64,000 nt of DNA from Oxalobacteraceae bacterium (GTDB lineage Bacteria; Pseudomonadota; Gammaproteobacteria; Burkholderiales; Burkholderiaceae_D): assembly GCA_947374865.1 (NCBI GenBank), contig CANCDR010000005.1:85217-149216 (forward strand), read 5' to 3'. The notes below the pieces were generated by a model that saw nothing but the letters and a program-made list of their open reading frames with translations, had not been told where the DNA came from and did not search any database. The translations under genes and the position numbers were made by a program. How positions within the stretch are numbered: the first letter of the stretch is position 1; every line of letters begins with the position of its first letter. Of the stretch, positions 1-8,624 are shown one piece after another.

Positions 1-650
1 TTGGTGATTTGATAATAGCGGTCGAAGTTGGCCACCATGAGTAATTGTTTGAACAGCTGCGGCGACTGTGGCAGAGCGAAAAAACTGCCCGCATTCACGC
101 GTGAAGGCACCAGATAATCGCGTGCGCCTTCCGGGGTCGATTTTGTCAGCATCGGTGTTTCGATATCGATGAAGCCGTTTTCGTCGAGGAATTTACGCAC
201 TTCCATCGTCACCTTGTAACGCAGGCGCAGATTATTCTGCATCTGCGGACGGCGCAAATCGAGTACGCGATGCGTCAGACGGGTGGTTTCGGAGAGGTTA
301 TCGTCATCCAGCTGGAACGGCGGCGTGACTGACGGATTGAGGACTTCCAGCTCATGTGCCAAGACTTCGATTTTGCCTGACTTCAGATTGGCATTGGTGG
401 TGCCTTCCGGACGGTGACGCACCAAGCCGGTAATGCGCAGACAGAATTCATTACGCACCGATTCAGCGGCGGCAAACACGCCGGCACGATCCGGATCGCA
501 GACCACCTGCACCAAACCTTCGCGGTCGCGCAGGTCGATAAAAATAACCCCGCCATGGTCGCGCCGGCGATGTACCCAGCCGCACAGGCTAACCGTTTTA
601 CCAAGGTGGGCTTCCGTAACGAGACCACAATAATCCGAGCGCATAGACAT
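1..650 (-). CDS. aspS: Aspartyl-tRNA synthetase, N-terminal part (runs off window)
   Basis: Charges tRNA-Asp (possibly also tRNA-Asn) with aspartate in the cytoplasm. About 216 residues are present: the N-terminal anticodon-binding OB fold (MRSDYCGLV near the start, then [12 protein letters not shown] and [14 protein letters not shown]) followed by the beginning of the class II catalytic domain (motif [15 protein letters not shown], then [14 protein letters not shown]). The C-terminal part lies beyond base 1. Two in-frame ATGs exist, at 650 and 644; E. coli AspRS begins at the position matching 644, while beta-proteobacterial homologues often keep the extra Met-Ser, so I use 650. It is the last visible gene of the ubiB-fmdB-DUF502-aspS run. 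Confidence 0.95.
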   Translation of the reverse strand, partial: MSMRSDYCGLVTEAHLGKTVSLCGWVHRRRDHGGVIFIDLRDREGLVQVVCDPDRAGVFAAAESVRNEFCLRITGLVRHRPEGTTNANLKSGKIEVLAHELEVLNPSVTPPFQLDDDNLSETTRLTHRVLDLRRPQMQNNLRLRYKVTMEVRKFLDENGFIDIETPMLTKSTPEGARDYLVPSRVNAGSFFALPQSPQLFKQLLMVANFDRYYQIT

Positions 651-700
651 AATCAGTTTCCAGTATTTTCAGGTTCTTTGTTCAGAGCGAGGCAGCGGCC

Positions 701-1336
701 TTACTCGGGTGAGGCCGGGGTAATCAGCAGTGCTGCTTTTTGCGGCACATGCTCGGGCGCGACCACGCCCATCGAGACAATATATTTGAGTGCAGCATCG
801 ACATCCATATCGAGTTCAATCGCATCTTCGCGTTTCATCATCAGAAAAAAACCGGAGGTCGGATTCGGTGTCGTCGGTACATAGACGCTGATGTAATCGC
901 CTGGCAGATGATTTTTGACGTCGCCGCCTGGAACACCGGTCAGGAAAGCGATGGTCCAGCAGCCGGCATGCGGATACTGCACCAGCATAGCCTTGCGAAA
1001 CGCATTGCCAGAAGAAGAAAACAGCGTGTCAGATACCTGCTTGACGCTCGAATAAATCGTATTGACGAAAGGGATGCGTTCCAGCAGTGATTCCCAAAGC
1101 CGCACGACCTGCTTACCGAAAAAATTACGCGCAGCCAGCCCGGTGAGAAAAATCGTCACGACTGTCAGGATGGTACCGAGGCCGAGAATATGAAAGCCAA
1201 ACAAGGCCTCCGGACGCCATTGCACCGGCAGCAGCAGCAGAGACTGATCCATGGTGCCGATGATCAGATTCAGTACCCACAGCGTTATCGCCAGGGGCAC
1301 CAGAATCAGCAAGCCGGTAATGAAGTATTTGCGCAT
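701..1336 (-). CDS. DUF502 family inner-membrane protein
   Basis: A 211-residue membrane protein of the DUF502 family, function unknown. The N-terminus holds a hydrophobic segment (about residues 4-26) and a second long one (about 48-70), followed by a soluble domain with the conserved stretch RIPFVNTIYSSVKQ near residue 87 and the family-typical VPTTPNPTSGFF near 153. The ATG at 1336 follows a GGAG ribosome site eight bases away. It sits 16 bases after fmdB and about 50 before aspS, an arrangement common in Burkholderiales, suggesting co-transcription. Plants and bacteria share this family, but no reaction is established. Confidence 0.85.
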   Translation of the reverse strand: MRKYFITGLLILVPLAITLWVLNLIIGTMDQSLLLLPVQWRPEALFGFHILGLGTILTVVTIFLTGLAARNFFGKQVVRLWESLLERIPFVNTIYSSVKQVSDTLFSSSGNAFRKAMLVQYPHAGCWTIAFLTGVPGGDVKNHLPGDYISVYVPTTPNPTSGFFLMMKREDAIELDMDVDAALKYIVSMGVVAPEHVPQKAALLITPASPE

Positions 1337-1352
1337 CGTGATGTCTCCGTTC

Positions 1353-1709
1353 CTAGGTGGCCGAAGGGGTGCCGCCGGAAGATTCGGATTTGGTCGCTGC
1401 CGGCGCGGCTGGGGTCGCTGGGGTGCTGGAAGCGGCCGGCGCGGCCGACGCTGTCGATTCGCTGGTGCTACCAGTCGTCGTGGGTGCCGACGATTCAGTA
1501 CTCGAGCTGGTGCCAGGTGCGGCTTGTCCGCCGCGGAAATCCGTCACATACCAGCCGGTGCCTTTCAATTGAAAGCCGGCGGCAGTCAGCTGCTTCTTGA
1601 AGCTGGGCTTGCCACAGGAGGGGCAATCCGTGAGCGGTGCATCGGACATCTTTTGCAAGGCATCCTTGGCAAACCCGCACTCTTCACAGCGGTAGGCGTA
1701 AATTGGCAT
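1353..1709 (-). CDS. FmdB-type zinc ribbon protein
   Basis: A 118-residue small regulatory-type zinc ribbon protein. The first ~45 residues are the conserved domain: MPIYAYRCEECG, then CPSCGKPSF, giving a CxxC...CxxC zinc site. From about residue 70 the chain becomes a low-complexity tail rich in Ala, Ser, Thr and Pro, probably disordered. The reading frame is open upstream to 1736, but family members start exactly at MPIYAYRC, so 1709 is used; a GGGAA site precedes it. Original family members were proposed to regulate formamidase/amidase genes; here the neighbour context (aspS, DUF502) gives no specific target. Confidence 0.85.
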   Translation of the reverse strand: MPIYAYRCEECGFAKDALQKMSDAPLTDCPSCGKPSFKKQLTAAGFQLKGTGWYVTDFRGGQAAPGTSSSTESSAPTTTGSTSESTASAAPAASSTPATPAAPAATKSESSGGTPSAT

Positions 1710-1820
1710 TTCAAATTCCCGGGAAATCTTGTACAACCTGCGATTATAAGGCTTTTCAGTCGATATCTTCTAGATTGCGGCATTCGAAGCGCGACTTCAC
1801 GCGTCCCTGGCCACGCAGCC

Positions 1821-3404
1821 TCAGTTGAACTCGGCCAGCCGCAGCAAAAGCTGGAGCAATAATCCACCCGCCAAGACGCCGCCGCCAAAGTACAGCACGA
1901 AGTTAAACAGCCGATTCGTACGCTGTTGTTCAGCCAATAATAAACGTAGCAAACTGTCATCGCGCTCAACCGGCGCACTCAGGCGGGTGAGGGCCTGATG
2001 CGCCAGTCGTGGCAATTGCGGCAAGAGCTGGCTCATGTGCGGCGCTTCGATTTGGATCTGCGCCAGCAGGCCGCGCCAGCCGAACTGCTCACTCATCCAG
2101 CGTTCCAGGAAGGGCTTGGCAGTCTGCCAGAGATCGAGATCGGGATCTAACTGGCGCCCCAGACCTTCAATATTGAGCAGCGTTTTTTGCAGCAGCACCA
2201 GCTGTGGCTGAACCTCGATATTAAAGCGCCGGGAAGTCTGAAACAGACGCAGCAGCACCTGTCCGAAGGAGATATCGCTTAAAGGCCGGTCAAAAATCGG
2301 TTCGCAGCAGGCCCGCACGGCAGATTCGAGTTCATCAACCCGGGTTCCTTTGGGCGCCCAGCCGGATTCAATATGGGCCTGAGCCACACGTTTGTAGTCA
2401 CGCTGAAAAAACGCCAGAAAATTCTGCGCCAGATAATCTTTATCGAAATCCGTGAGCGTGCCAACGATGCCAAAATCGAGCGCAATATACTGCCCAAGCG
2501 TTTGCGGTTCGATCGACACGAGGATATTCCCCGGATGCATATCGGCGTGAAAGAAACCATCCCGAAAGACCTGGGTGAAGAAAATTTCCACGCCCTCGCG
2601 CGAGAGTTTTTTCATGTCCACGCCGGCCGCGACCAACTGCTCGCGCTGCGATATCGGTATGCCATTCATGCGCTGCATCGTGATCACCGATTCGGCGCAA
2701 TAGTCCCAAATCATCTCCGGCACCGCCAATAAATCGGACGCCGCGAAATTGCGTCGCAGTTGGCTGCCGTTGGCAGCTTCGCGCATCAGATCGAGTTCGT
2801 CATGCAGATATTTATCAAATTCGCTGACCACTTCACGCGCCTTGAGCCGTTTGCCGTCGGCCCACAGTCGCTCAATCAGACTGGCTGCGCTATGCATTAA
2901 GGCGACGTCGTCACCGATCGATTTTTTCATCCCCGGACGCAGCACTTTCACCGCCACCTTCCGGCCATCCTTGAGCACCGCAAAGTGCACCTGGGCGATC
3001 GAGGCCGAGGCGACCGGCACCCGCTCAAATTCGGCGAATAAGACATCCGGATGCGCGCCCAGTGAGCGCTCGATCTGCGCTATCGCCAGTGCGCTGTCAA
3101 AGGGCGGCACACGGTCCTGTAAAAAACTCAGCTCTTCTGCAATATCGAGCGGCACCAGATCGCGCCGGGTCGATAGCACCTGACCCAGCTTGACGAAGAT
3201 CGGCCCCAGCTCTTCGAGCGCCCGTCGCAAACGCACGCCGCGCGGTGCACGCAGATCGCGCAAAATAAGGAGTTTGCACAGCAGACGCACGAGCAGCGGG
3301 CCCTTCCTGCCATTCTCATTCAGGGCGGACAGAATAATGTCGTCCAGCCCATAGCGCAGGCTCACACGAAGGATGCGCAACAGGCGGATTAATTTCCAGG
3401 GCAT
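1821..3404 (-). CDS. ubiB: UbiB, atypical kinase-like protein for ubiquinone synthesis
   Basis: Member of the ABC1/ADCK/UbiB kinase-like family needed for ubiquinone (coenzyme Q) biosynthesis at the inner membrane; 527 residues, the usual length. Visible signatures: the KxGQ motif ([14 protein letters not shown], residues ~70-83), an Ala-rich nucleotide loop ASASIAQVH, the Lys of VAVKVLRP, the catalytic-loop-like FHADMHPGN and the DFG-like ALDFGIVG. Two hydrophobic segments close the C-terminus ([20 protein letters not shown]), anchoring it in the membrane. It overlaps the end of ubiJ by 16 bases, implying coupled translation; the order ubiE, Tim44-like, ubiJ, ubiB mirrors the ubiE-ubiJ-ubiB operon of E. 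coli. Confidence 0.95.
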   Translation of the reverse strand: MPWKLIRLLRILRVSLRYGLDDIILSALNENGRKGPLLVRLLCKLLILRDLRAPRGVRLRRALEELGPIFVKLGQVLSTRRDLVPLDIAEELSFLQDRVPPFDSALAIAQIERSLGAHPDVLFAEFERVPVASASIAQVHFAVLKDGRKVAVKVLRPGMKKSIGDDVALMHSAASLIERLWADGKRLKAREVVSEFDKYLHDELDLMREAANGSQLRRNFAASDLLAVPEMIWDYCAESVITMQRMNGIPISQREQLVAAGVDMKKLSREGVEIFFTQVFRDGFFHADMHPGNILVSIEPQTLGQYIALDFGIVGTLTDFDKDYLAQNFLAFFQRDYKRVAQAHIESGWAPKGTRVDELESAVRACCEPIFDRPLSDISFGQVLLRLFQTSRRFNIEVQPQLVLLQKTLLNIEGLGRQLDPDLDLWQTAKPFLERWMSEQFGWRGLLAQIQIEAPHMSQLLPQLPRLAHQALTRLSAPVERDDSLLRLLLAEQQRTNRLFNFVLYFGGGVLAGGLLLQLLLRLAEFN

Positions 3405-3982
3405 CGTTGTTCCAGTTTTTGTAATCGTTTTTGCAGGCGTTCGGCATCATCGCGCAGGCGGCTCACTTCCAGCGCCAGTTCAGCGACCGCGGGCGGACGT
3501 ATGAGCAGCGGATTTTCTTCGGTCAGATAGTCGATGATATTGTCTGTCAGACTCTGACGAGTCGCCTTGGCTGTCTGCGCCAGAGAACGCGCGCCGGCCA
3601 CGATGCGCACGGCAGGAATATCCCCCACCCACTGCGCCAGATCTGATTCTGCATCCCAGTGCAGCGTCTGCATGAGCTGGGCAATACAGCTGGCCAGTTC
3701 GGCATCGCCTTCAATGCGCACAAAGGCAAAGGCCCGCTCGGGATTCTGAACCAGCAATGGCAGATCAGCCAGATTGAAGTGAATCGTGACGTCGGCACTG
3801 TCTGTTTCAGTGCCTGCTTCGAGCATGCCGTCGGCACTGATTTTGAGCAGGATGGCCAGAGCACCCACATCCAGACAGGCGCGTTTGCCGCCGTGGGCAG
3901 CGAGTTTTTCGCGTGCCCAGCGTTCTTGCGCCAGCAGATGATTGATTGCCGCCACCAGCAAAGAGGGAGACCAAGAATTCAT
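3389..3982 (-). CDS. ubiJ: UbiJ, SCP2-domain lipid-binding accessory factor of ubiquinone synthesis
   Basis: 197 residues. An N-terminal SCP2-like lipid-binding domain (about residues 10-115, with [14 protein letters not shown] and [10 protein letters not shown]) is followed by a helical region and a C-terminal coiled coil ([20 protein letters not shown]), the architecture of E. coli UbiJ, which helps present hydrophobic ubiquinone intermediates to the cytosolic Ubi complex. The assignment rests on domain layout and on position directly before ubiB, with which it overlaps. Sequence identity to E. coli UbiJ is expected to be low, so the symbol is given mainly from synteny. Confidence 0.85.
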   Translation of the reverse strand: MNSWSPSLLVAAINHLLAQERWAREKLAAHGGKRACLDVGALAILLKISADGMLEAGTETDSADVTIHFNLADLPLLVQNPERAFAFVRIEGDAELASCIAQLMQTLHWDAESDLAQWVGDIPAVRIVAGARSLAQTAKATRQSLTDNIIDYLTEENPLLIRPPAVAELALEVSRLRDDAERLQKRLQKLEQRCPGN

Positions 3983-4000
3983 GGATTTATGCCGAACAAA

Positions 4001-4032
4001 ATAAAACCGCCCGTGAAGTCCACGGGCGGTTG
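4001..4032 (-). terminator. Intrinsic terminator after the Tim44-like gene
   Basis: Inverted repeat AACCGCCCGTG (4006-4016) / CACGGGCGGTT (4022-4032) with a five-base loop. Read on the minus strand the stem is followed by TTTATTTTG, so it can end transcription of the Tim44-like gene ahead of ubiJ. Confidence 0.75.
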
Positions 4033-4058
4033 CAAGTTTAACAGCGTCAGCCGTTTTT

Positions 4059-5000
4059 TTACGCTATTTGCTGTATCCCGGCCAAAACCCAGCCGCCCGA
4101 ACCAGACATCGGCTTGGACAGGTTCCAGACTTCGGTAAAGGGTTCAGCGGCGCCTTCGGCGCTTTCCTTGATCAGGCCGGAGAACTTCACGCTCGCCAGA
4201 TGATGATCGCCCGACTGCTCAATACCGAGCATGTCTGCGTGCAGATTGATCACGTCGGTATTATTGGCGGTCGCACCGCGCTCGTCGAGCTGCATACGAA
4301 TTTCAGCGAACATTTCCGGCGTGGTGAATTCGCGGATGTCACTCGCATCGGCCCGATCCCAGGCAGCCTGCAGACGGATGAAGTAAGTTTTGGCATTCCG
4401 CAGGAAGCCGGCCGTATCGAAATCGGCGGGCACACCGAAAGGCACAATCGGCGCGTTCGCTGCAGCAGCATCGAGCGCTGCCGGGCTGGCGGTAGAAGGT
4501 TCAATCCGCGAACCGATTTCCGGCGTCTGCGAATAGGCATGTGGCTGCGCCTGAGGCTGTGGTGCCGACTCATAGGCATACGGTGTTTGTGCGGCGTAGA
4601 CCGGCGCATCGTCCTTACGACGGAACATGCGGAAGATGAAGAACCCCGCCATCACCAACAAACCGATCATCAGGATCGAGCCCAAGCCACTGGCCAGCGC
4701 GCCACCCATACCAAAATGCGAGAACAGTGCGCCCATGCCTAAACCCAGCAAGGCACCACCCAAAATGCCCTTCCATGGGCTAGGTGGTTTGATGGCCGGC
4801 GCAGGCGCTGCAGCGGGCGGTGCAGCCGGCCGTGCAGCCGATGTAGCCTGGTTGGAGGATTGTGTTGGTGCCTGGCGTGACACACCTTGGGACTGCTTAC
4901 CAAAGCTGCTGCCGCCGCCCATACGCTTGGCGTTCGCATCACCGATTACCATCGTCAGACTACTGGCTACCAATAACACCGCGAGTAAAAATTTTTTCAT
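4059..5000 (-). CDS. Tim44-like domain membrane protein
   Basis: 313 residues. An N-terminal signal-like segment (MKKFLLAVLLVASSLTMVIG) is followed by a Gly/Ser/Gln/Ala/Pro-rich linker, a glycine-rich hydrophobic region (about residues 80-120: ILGGALLGLGMGALFS and GSILMIGLLVMAGFFIFRMF), a second low-complexity linker and a C-terminal Tim44-like domain from about residue 190 (FGVPADFDTAGFLRNAKTYF...). The Tim44 domain is a lipid/peptide-binding fold; bacterial copies near ubi genes have no settled role. AGGAGG lies four bases before the ATG. Located between ubiE and ubiJ, it may assist the ubiquinone machinery, but that is context only. Confidence 0.85.
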   Translation of the reverse strand: MKKFLLAVLLVASSLTMVIGDANAKRMGGGSSFGKQSQGVSRQAPTQSSNQATSAARPAAPPAAAPAPAIKPPSPWKGILGGALLGLGMGALFSHFGMGGALASGLGSILMIGLLVMAGFFIFRMFRRKDDAPVYAAQTPYAYESAPQPQAQPHAYSQTPEIGSRIEPSTASPAALDAAAANAPIVPFGVPADFDTAGFLRNAKTYFIRLQAAWDRADASDIREFTTPEMFAEIRMQLDERGATANNTDVINLHADMLGIEQSGDHHLASVKFSGLIKESAEGAAEPFTEVWNLSKPMSGSGGWVLAGIQQIA

Positions 5001-5008
5001 CGTGCCTC

Positions 5009-5743
5009 CTAAAGTTTGGTTCCTGTGTGCAGCGCCGCTACGCCACCTGTCAAATTGAAGTAATCAACCCGTCCCAGACCTGCCTCCTGCAGCATCGATT
5101 TGAGCGTTTCCTGATCCGGATGCATACGAATGGATTCGGCCAGGTAGCGATAGCTTTCAGCATCACCAGCTATTTTCTGACCAAGCCATGGTAGCACCGA
5201 AAAAGAATACATATCGTAAGGTCTTTTGAGGGGTGCCCATACCTTGGAAAACTCCAACACCAGCAATTTTCCACCTGGTTTTAATACCCTGTGCATTTCA
5301 GCCAGTGCCGCGTCCTTGTGCGTCATGTTACGCAAACCGAAGGCCACTGACACGCGATCAAAATAATTGCTTGGAAAGGGTAATTTCTCTGCGTCGCACA
5401 GGGATATGGGGATCGCCAGACCTTTATTCAAGAGCCGATCACGGCCCACCCGTAACATCGACTCGTTAATATCCGTCAGCCATACCTCGCCTGTCGGGCC
5501 AGCCTTTTTAGCAAAGGCCATCGCCAGATCACCCGTGCCACCGGCAATATCAAGCACTTTAAAGCCCGGACGAATACCGGCCTGGGCGATGGTGAACTGC
5601 TTCCATAGGCGATGCAAGCCGGCTGACATCAAGTCGTTCATGATGTCGTATTTGCCGGCGACCGAATGAAAAACTTCGGCAACTTTATGTACCTTGTCGG
5701 CTTCGTCGACGGTCTTAAAACCGAAATGCGTGGTGTTGGTCAT
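5009..5743 (-). CDS. ubiE: UbiE, C-methyltransferase of ubiquinone/menaquinone synthesis
   Basis: SAM-dependent methyltransferase adding the C2 methyl group to the benzoquinol ring of ubiquinone precursors; 244 residues, standard length. Signatures: [17 protein letters not shown] near residue 33, motif [13 protein letters not shown], the UbiE pattern [28 protein letters not shown], and the C-terminal [21 protein letters not shown] site precedes the ATG. Together with ubiJ and ubiB downstream it forms an aerobic ubiquinone cluster, which fits the cytochrome oxidase genes elsewhere in the window. Confidence 0.96.
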   Translation of the reverse strand: MTNTTHFGFKTVDEADKVHKVAEVFHSVAGKYDIMNDLMSAGLHRLWKQFTIAQAGIRPGFKVLDIAGGTGDLAMAFAKKAGPTGEVWLTDINESMLRVGRDRLLNKGLAIPISLCDAEKLPFPSNYFDRVSVAFGLRNMTHKDAALAEMHRVLKPGGKLLVLEFSKVWAPLKRPYDMYSFSVLPWLGQKIAGDAESYRYLAESIRMHPDQETLKSMLQEAGLGRVDYFNLTGGVAALHTGTKL

Positions 5744-5835
5744 GCGCGCTGCTCCAATGATTTGAACGCATTATACAAGCCGGATCTGCACTGCTACCAG
5801 ACACAGAGAATTCCCTCTGTCTCGCCATGCGCAGA

Positions 5836-6261
5836 TTAATGCTGATGGCCGCAGCCAGCTGCGGGGGCCGCGCCTTGCGGGGCATCACGCCCTGTGTCGC
5901 CGGCAAAACCGGCGGCCTGCAATCGCTGAAGATAATCTTGCCAGAGTTTCTCCTGCTGCGCGCCCAGACCATACAGATACGTCCAGCTATAGATGCCGCT
6001 ATTGTGGCCATCGGAAAAACTCGGCTGCACGGCGTAATGACCGACCGGTTCAATCGCCGTCATGCGCACATCACGCTGCCCAGTCTGCAGTACTTCCTGC
6101 CCTTGGCCGTGACCGCGCACCTCGGCCGAGGGCGAATACACCCGCAACAGCTCAAAGGGCAGCAAAAATACCGCCCCATCGTCAAAGGCGATTTCGAGCG
6201 TACGGGACTGTTGGTGCACAGTCAGCTCAACAGGTGCTGGCGTTTTTTTACTATCGCTCAT
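5836..6261 (-). CDS. DUF971 domain protein
   Basis: 141 residues with one DUF971 domain (about residues 10-115; the fold of the N-terminal domain of gamma-butyrobetaine hydroxylase). Family landmarks seen: LRVYSPSAEVRGH, AIEPVGHYAVQPSFSDGHNSGIYSW and LQRLQAAG. The C-terminus is rich in Ala/Gly and ends in CGHQH, a possible metal-binding tail. It precedes ubiE as in other Burkholderiales. The first ~10 codons lie inside the left edge of a tandem DNA duplication whose second copy (near 7191) contains a dead fragment of this gene start. Confidence 0.85.
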   Translation of the reverse strand: MSDSKKTPAPVELTVHQQSRTLEIAFDDGAVFLLPFELLRVYSPSAEVRGHGQGQEVLQTGQRDVRMTAIEPVGHYAVQPSFSDGHNSGIYSWTYLYGLGAQQEKLWQDYLQRLQAAGFAGDTGRDAPQGAAPAAGCGHQH

Positions 6262-6402
6262 GGGGTCTTCTTAGAAAGTTCAAGCTGAGATTTTACAAGA
6301 TCTCGTGTCGAGTGTTGCTTAGGCGTGTTCCAGCGTTGCATGGGCTGGTGACTAGTTATATTCTTGATAATTTTTATCCCCGAGCCTTAAGAAGGAGACA
6401 AT

Positions 6403-7188
6403 ATGAAGCGCTTTCCATTGGGTCGCATTGCCGCTCTCATGATGATTACTTTTTGTAATAAGCAGGCCATCGGTGCAGCGGTACCATTTCAACAGTTGAG
6501 TGCAAATGTGACGAATGTCAATTTTACGAATCAAAGCAGGGTCCCTCAAGCGCCCATTTTTCGGCGTCATTTGTTAAACGTAAATGATGCAAATATTGAT
6601 TACACAAATAGTACTTATACAACGAGTACGGATGCGAATATCACGCATACAAATTGTACTGATGAACATACAAGTTACAACTGCCTCGCCGATAAATACT
6701 ATTTCAGCTGGGCGTATTTCGGAGCAGTTGCCGGGGCAGCCACAGTAGTATTAATTTCCTGCCTCAAATATTTTTCGGATCGACAACGCAGAAATCAGTA
6801 TTTAGAGGGCTGGCACATGGTGGATGACTCAGCGGGGCGAGGAAATAATAATTTATACAGGGACTGGCACTTAAACATCCTCAACCAGGAAGAGTCACCG
6901 CAACTGTTACCGCAATTGTCACCGCAACTGTCACCGCAATTGTCACCGCAATTGTCACCAAGATCTATTTACCAGAATCTTTTGGAACCCATCGAGACGC
7001 TTCTTCTCGATTTGGGTGAAATTCGTGGCGCATCTTCTAACCCTCAGGCTGCAGATCATGCGCAGCTTACGGTTCGTGCAATACCTTCTGCCGCTCTGGC
7101 CGGCGATCTTGACCAAGCGACTGTCGTCAATATTCACCCACCGAAGCCGGATCCGGATCCGGAGGCAACTATTGATCATAAGCCTTAA
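6403..7188 (+). CDS. Orphan single-pass membrane protein with signal peptide (paralogue A)
   Basis: 261 residues, no family recognised. Visible: a signal peptide (MKRFPLGRIAALMMITFC, likely cut after AIGA around residue 25), an Asn/Thr-rich exported region (26-100) with two cysteines (85, 94), one transmembrane segment (about 101-124) and a hydrophilic cytoplasmic tail containing a Ser-Pro-Gln-Leu repeat (165-186) and a Pro/Asp-rich end. AAGGAG lies upstream of the ATG. It shares the first ~100 residues with the next gene, which arose by duplication. Codon use is AT-richer than the neighbours. Both genes sit between DUF971 and HIT genes that are usually adjacent in Burkholderiales, so the pair is probably a lineage-specific insertion. 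Function unknown. Confidence 0.75.
   Translation: MKRFPLGRIAALMMITFCNKQAIGAAVPFQQLSANVTNVNFTNQSRVPQAPIFRRHLLNVNDANIDYTNSTYTTSTDANITHTNCTDEHTSYNCLADKYYFSWAYFGAVAGAATVVLISCLKYFSDRQRRNQYLEGWHMVDDSAGRGNNNLYRDWHLNILNQEESPQLLPQLSPQLSPQLSPQLSPRSIYQNLLEPIETLLLDLGEIRGASSNPQAADHAQLTVRAIPSAALAGDLDQATVVNIHPPKPDPDPEATIDHKP
6895..6960 (+). repeat. 12-bp in-frame minisatellite (5.5 copies)
   Basis: Unit TCACCGCAATTG (variants with AACTG or TTACC) repeated five times plus half a unit. It codes for the tetrapeptide Ser-Pro-Gln-Leu in the tail of paralogue A and is absent from paralogue B, so it expanded after the duplication. Copy-number change would keep the frame. Confidence 0.9.
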
Positions 7189-7359
7189 CTGGTGCTGGCG
7201 TTTTTTTGCTATCGCTGATGGGGTCTTCTTAGAAAGCTCAAGGTGAGATTTGATAAGAGCTCGCGTCGAGTGTCGCTTAGGCATGTGCGAGGCTTGCATG
7301 CACTGACGCGCAGTTATATTCTTGATAATTTTTATCGCAGAGACTTAAAAGGAAACAGG

Positions 7360-8130
7360 ATGAAGCGCTTACCCTTGGGTCGCATTGCCGTTCTCATGAT
7401 GATTATTTTTTGCAATAAGCAGGCCATCGGTGCAGCAGTACCATTTCAACAGTTGAATGCAAATTTGACGAATCAAAGCTTGCCCCCCCAAGAGCAAATT
7501 TTTCGACGGCATTTATTAAACGTAACTGATACGAATATCACTCATACAAATAGTACTGGTGCATGTACAAGTTACAACTGCATCGCCGATAAGTACTACC
7601 TCAATTGGGTGTACGGTGCGGTGGGGGCGGTGGCCTTATTTTACGGCATCAAATATTTTTGCCGCTATTGGCACAGAGAAGATCTTGCGAGGATACGTCG
7701 TGAATTAGAAGCGGACCCGCCAATGCCTGAAATGGAATACTTTCCCGATGGCGTGCCCGGACCAGTCGAAGAACCACCAGGAGAAGGGTCGAGTGCACAG
7801 GGTGGGATGGTTCATCTTCACTTATCGCCTCCTGAAAAACTACAAGCGCAAAATTTTCGACCGCCGTCTTTTCCTGCAAAAGCTATGCAAAAAAATCTTA
7901 GTCCAAAAACTGTGCAGGAGCGTCTTCCGAATTCAGACCCACTTATTCCAAGAGATTTCGAAACAGATTTAGAGAATCCGACATTGCATCTCCATATGGC
8001 GGCACCCATCCCACAACCCACGCGTCCCGCCCCTGTGCTGCCAAAAATCACGCGCGCCTCAACCGGTGCATTGCCAACAAGTCTGGAAAAAACGCCAAAG
8101 CAAGGCCAGCGGTATGTTGTCCCATGGTGA
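7360..8130 (+). CDS. Orphan single-pass membrane protein with signal peptide (paralogue B)
   Basis: 256 residues from the ATG at 7360 (AAAAGGAAACAGG just upstream), not the upstream ATG at 7243, because this start matches paralogue A residue for residue (MKRLPLGRIAVLMM). Layout: signal peptide 1-24, shortened Asn/Thr-rich exported region with IFRRHLLNVTDTNITHTN and cysteines at 69 and 74, transmembrane helix about 80-100, then a cytoplasmic tail rich in Pro, Glu and Ser. The tail is unrelated in sequence to that of paralogue A, whereas the exported part and the TSYNC-IADKYY junction are conserved, so selection appears to act on the outer portion. Function unknown. Confidence 0.72.
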   Translation: MKRLPLGRIAVLMMIIFCNKQAIGAAVPFQQLNANLTNQSLPPQEQIFRRHLLNVTDTNITHTNSTGACTSYNCIADKYYLNWVYGAVGAVALFYGIKYFCRYWHREDLARIRRELEADPPMPEMEYFPDGVPGPVEEPPGEGSSAQGGMVHLHLSPPEKLQAQNFRPPSFPAKAMQKNLSPKTVQERLPNSDPLIPRDFETDLENPTLHLHMAAPIPQPTRPAPVLPKITRASTGALPTSLEKTPKQGQRYVVPW

Positions 8131-8198
8131 ATGCAAAACGAAGCGCAACTTTGATCAATGTTTCAGGATACTGTGGGCACCAACCCCTGCCCACCGAT

Positions 8199-8621
8199 TC
8201 ACTCGATCAAATTTTTTCTCAAGCGCTCGCGCAACAAAGGCAATAAACCACGGCGCATTTCCAATGCGGCCTCATCGGGCGCACGTTGCGCAGTTGCCCA
8301 CACCGGCGCAGGAAAATGCACATCGTCACGGTAGCGTGGAATCACATGCCAATGCAGATGCGGTACCACATTACCAAAGGCCGCCAGATTGATCTTATCC
8401 GGCCGCATCACTTCACGCACCAGCATTTCGACCTGCCACACCATGCGCATCAATGTATCGCGCTCGGTCACCGACAGATCCGTCATCTCCACCACATGCG
8501 ACTGCCATATCACGCGACAAAAGCCCGGATAATAAGCATCATCGACTAAGACCACGCGTAACAGCGGCGTAGAAAAAACCGTCTCCCCGCCCGCCACATC
8601 ACATAATTCGCAGCCGCTCAC
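8199..8621 (-). CDS. HIT-family nucleotide hydrolase/transferase
   Basis: 140 residues with the histidine-triad motif HLHWHVIPR (about residues 92-100), whose central His forms the nucleotidyl intermediate in the superfamily. The Cys pair near the N-terminus (CELC) may bind zinc as in many HIT proteins. The start is GTG at 8621, only three bases after the stop of the preceding 1333-residue oxidoreductase gene, so translation is probably coupled. The substrate is not deducible; adenosine phosphoramidates or dinucleoside polyphosphates are typical. Confidence 0.9.
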   Translation of the reverse strand: MSGCELCDVAGGETVFSTPLLRVVLVDDAYYPGFCRVIWQSHVVEMTDLSVTERDTLMRMVWQVEMLVREVMRPDKINLAAFGNVVPHLHWHVIPRYRDDVHFPAPVWATAQRAPDEAALEMRRGLLPLLRERLRKNLIE

Positions 8622-8624
8622 CGC

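Larger units (their letters stand above)
6233..7670. repeat. Tandem segmental duplication, two diverged copies (units near 6233 and 7191)
   Basis: The segment beginning GGTGCTGGCGTTTTTTT at 6233 recurs at 7191, with the same GATGGGGTCTTCTTAGAAAG-like block, the same upstream region and the same gene start (ATG at 6403 and 7360, offsets 170 and 169). Homology continues to about 6780 in copy 1 and 7670 in copy 2, then fades. The left end lies inside the DUF971 coding region; in copy 2 the former start codon (CAT on the plus strand) has become GAT. No transposase or terminal repeat is visible, so this looks like an unequal-recombination duplication. Confidence 0.85.

Noticed and set aside
6895..6960. 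Possible CRISPR-like repeat
   Set aside because: Contiguous 12-bp units without spacers, inside an open reading frame.
6233..8130. Insertion sequence carrying the orphan pair
   Set aside because: No transposase, terminal inverted repeats or target-site duplication could be seen.
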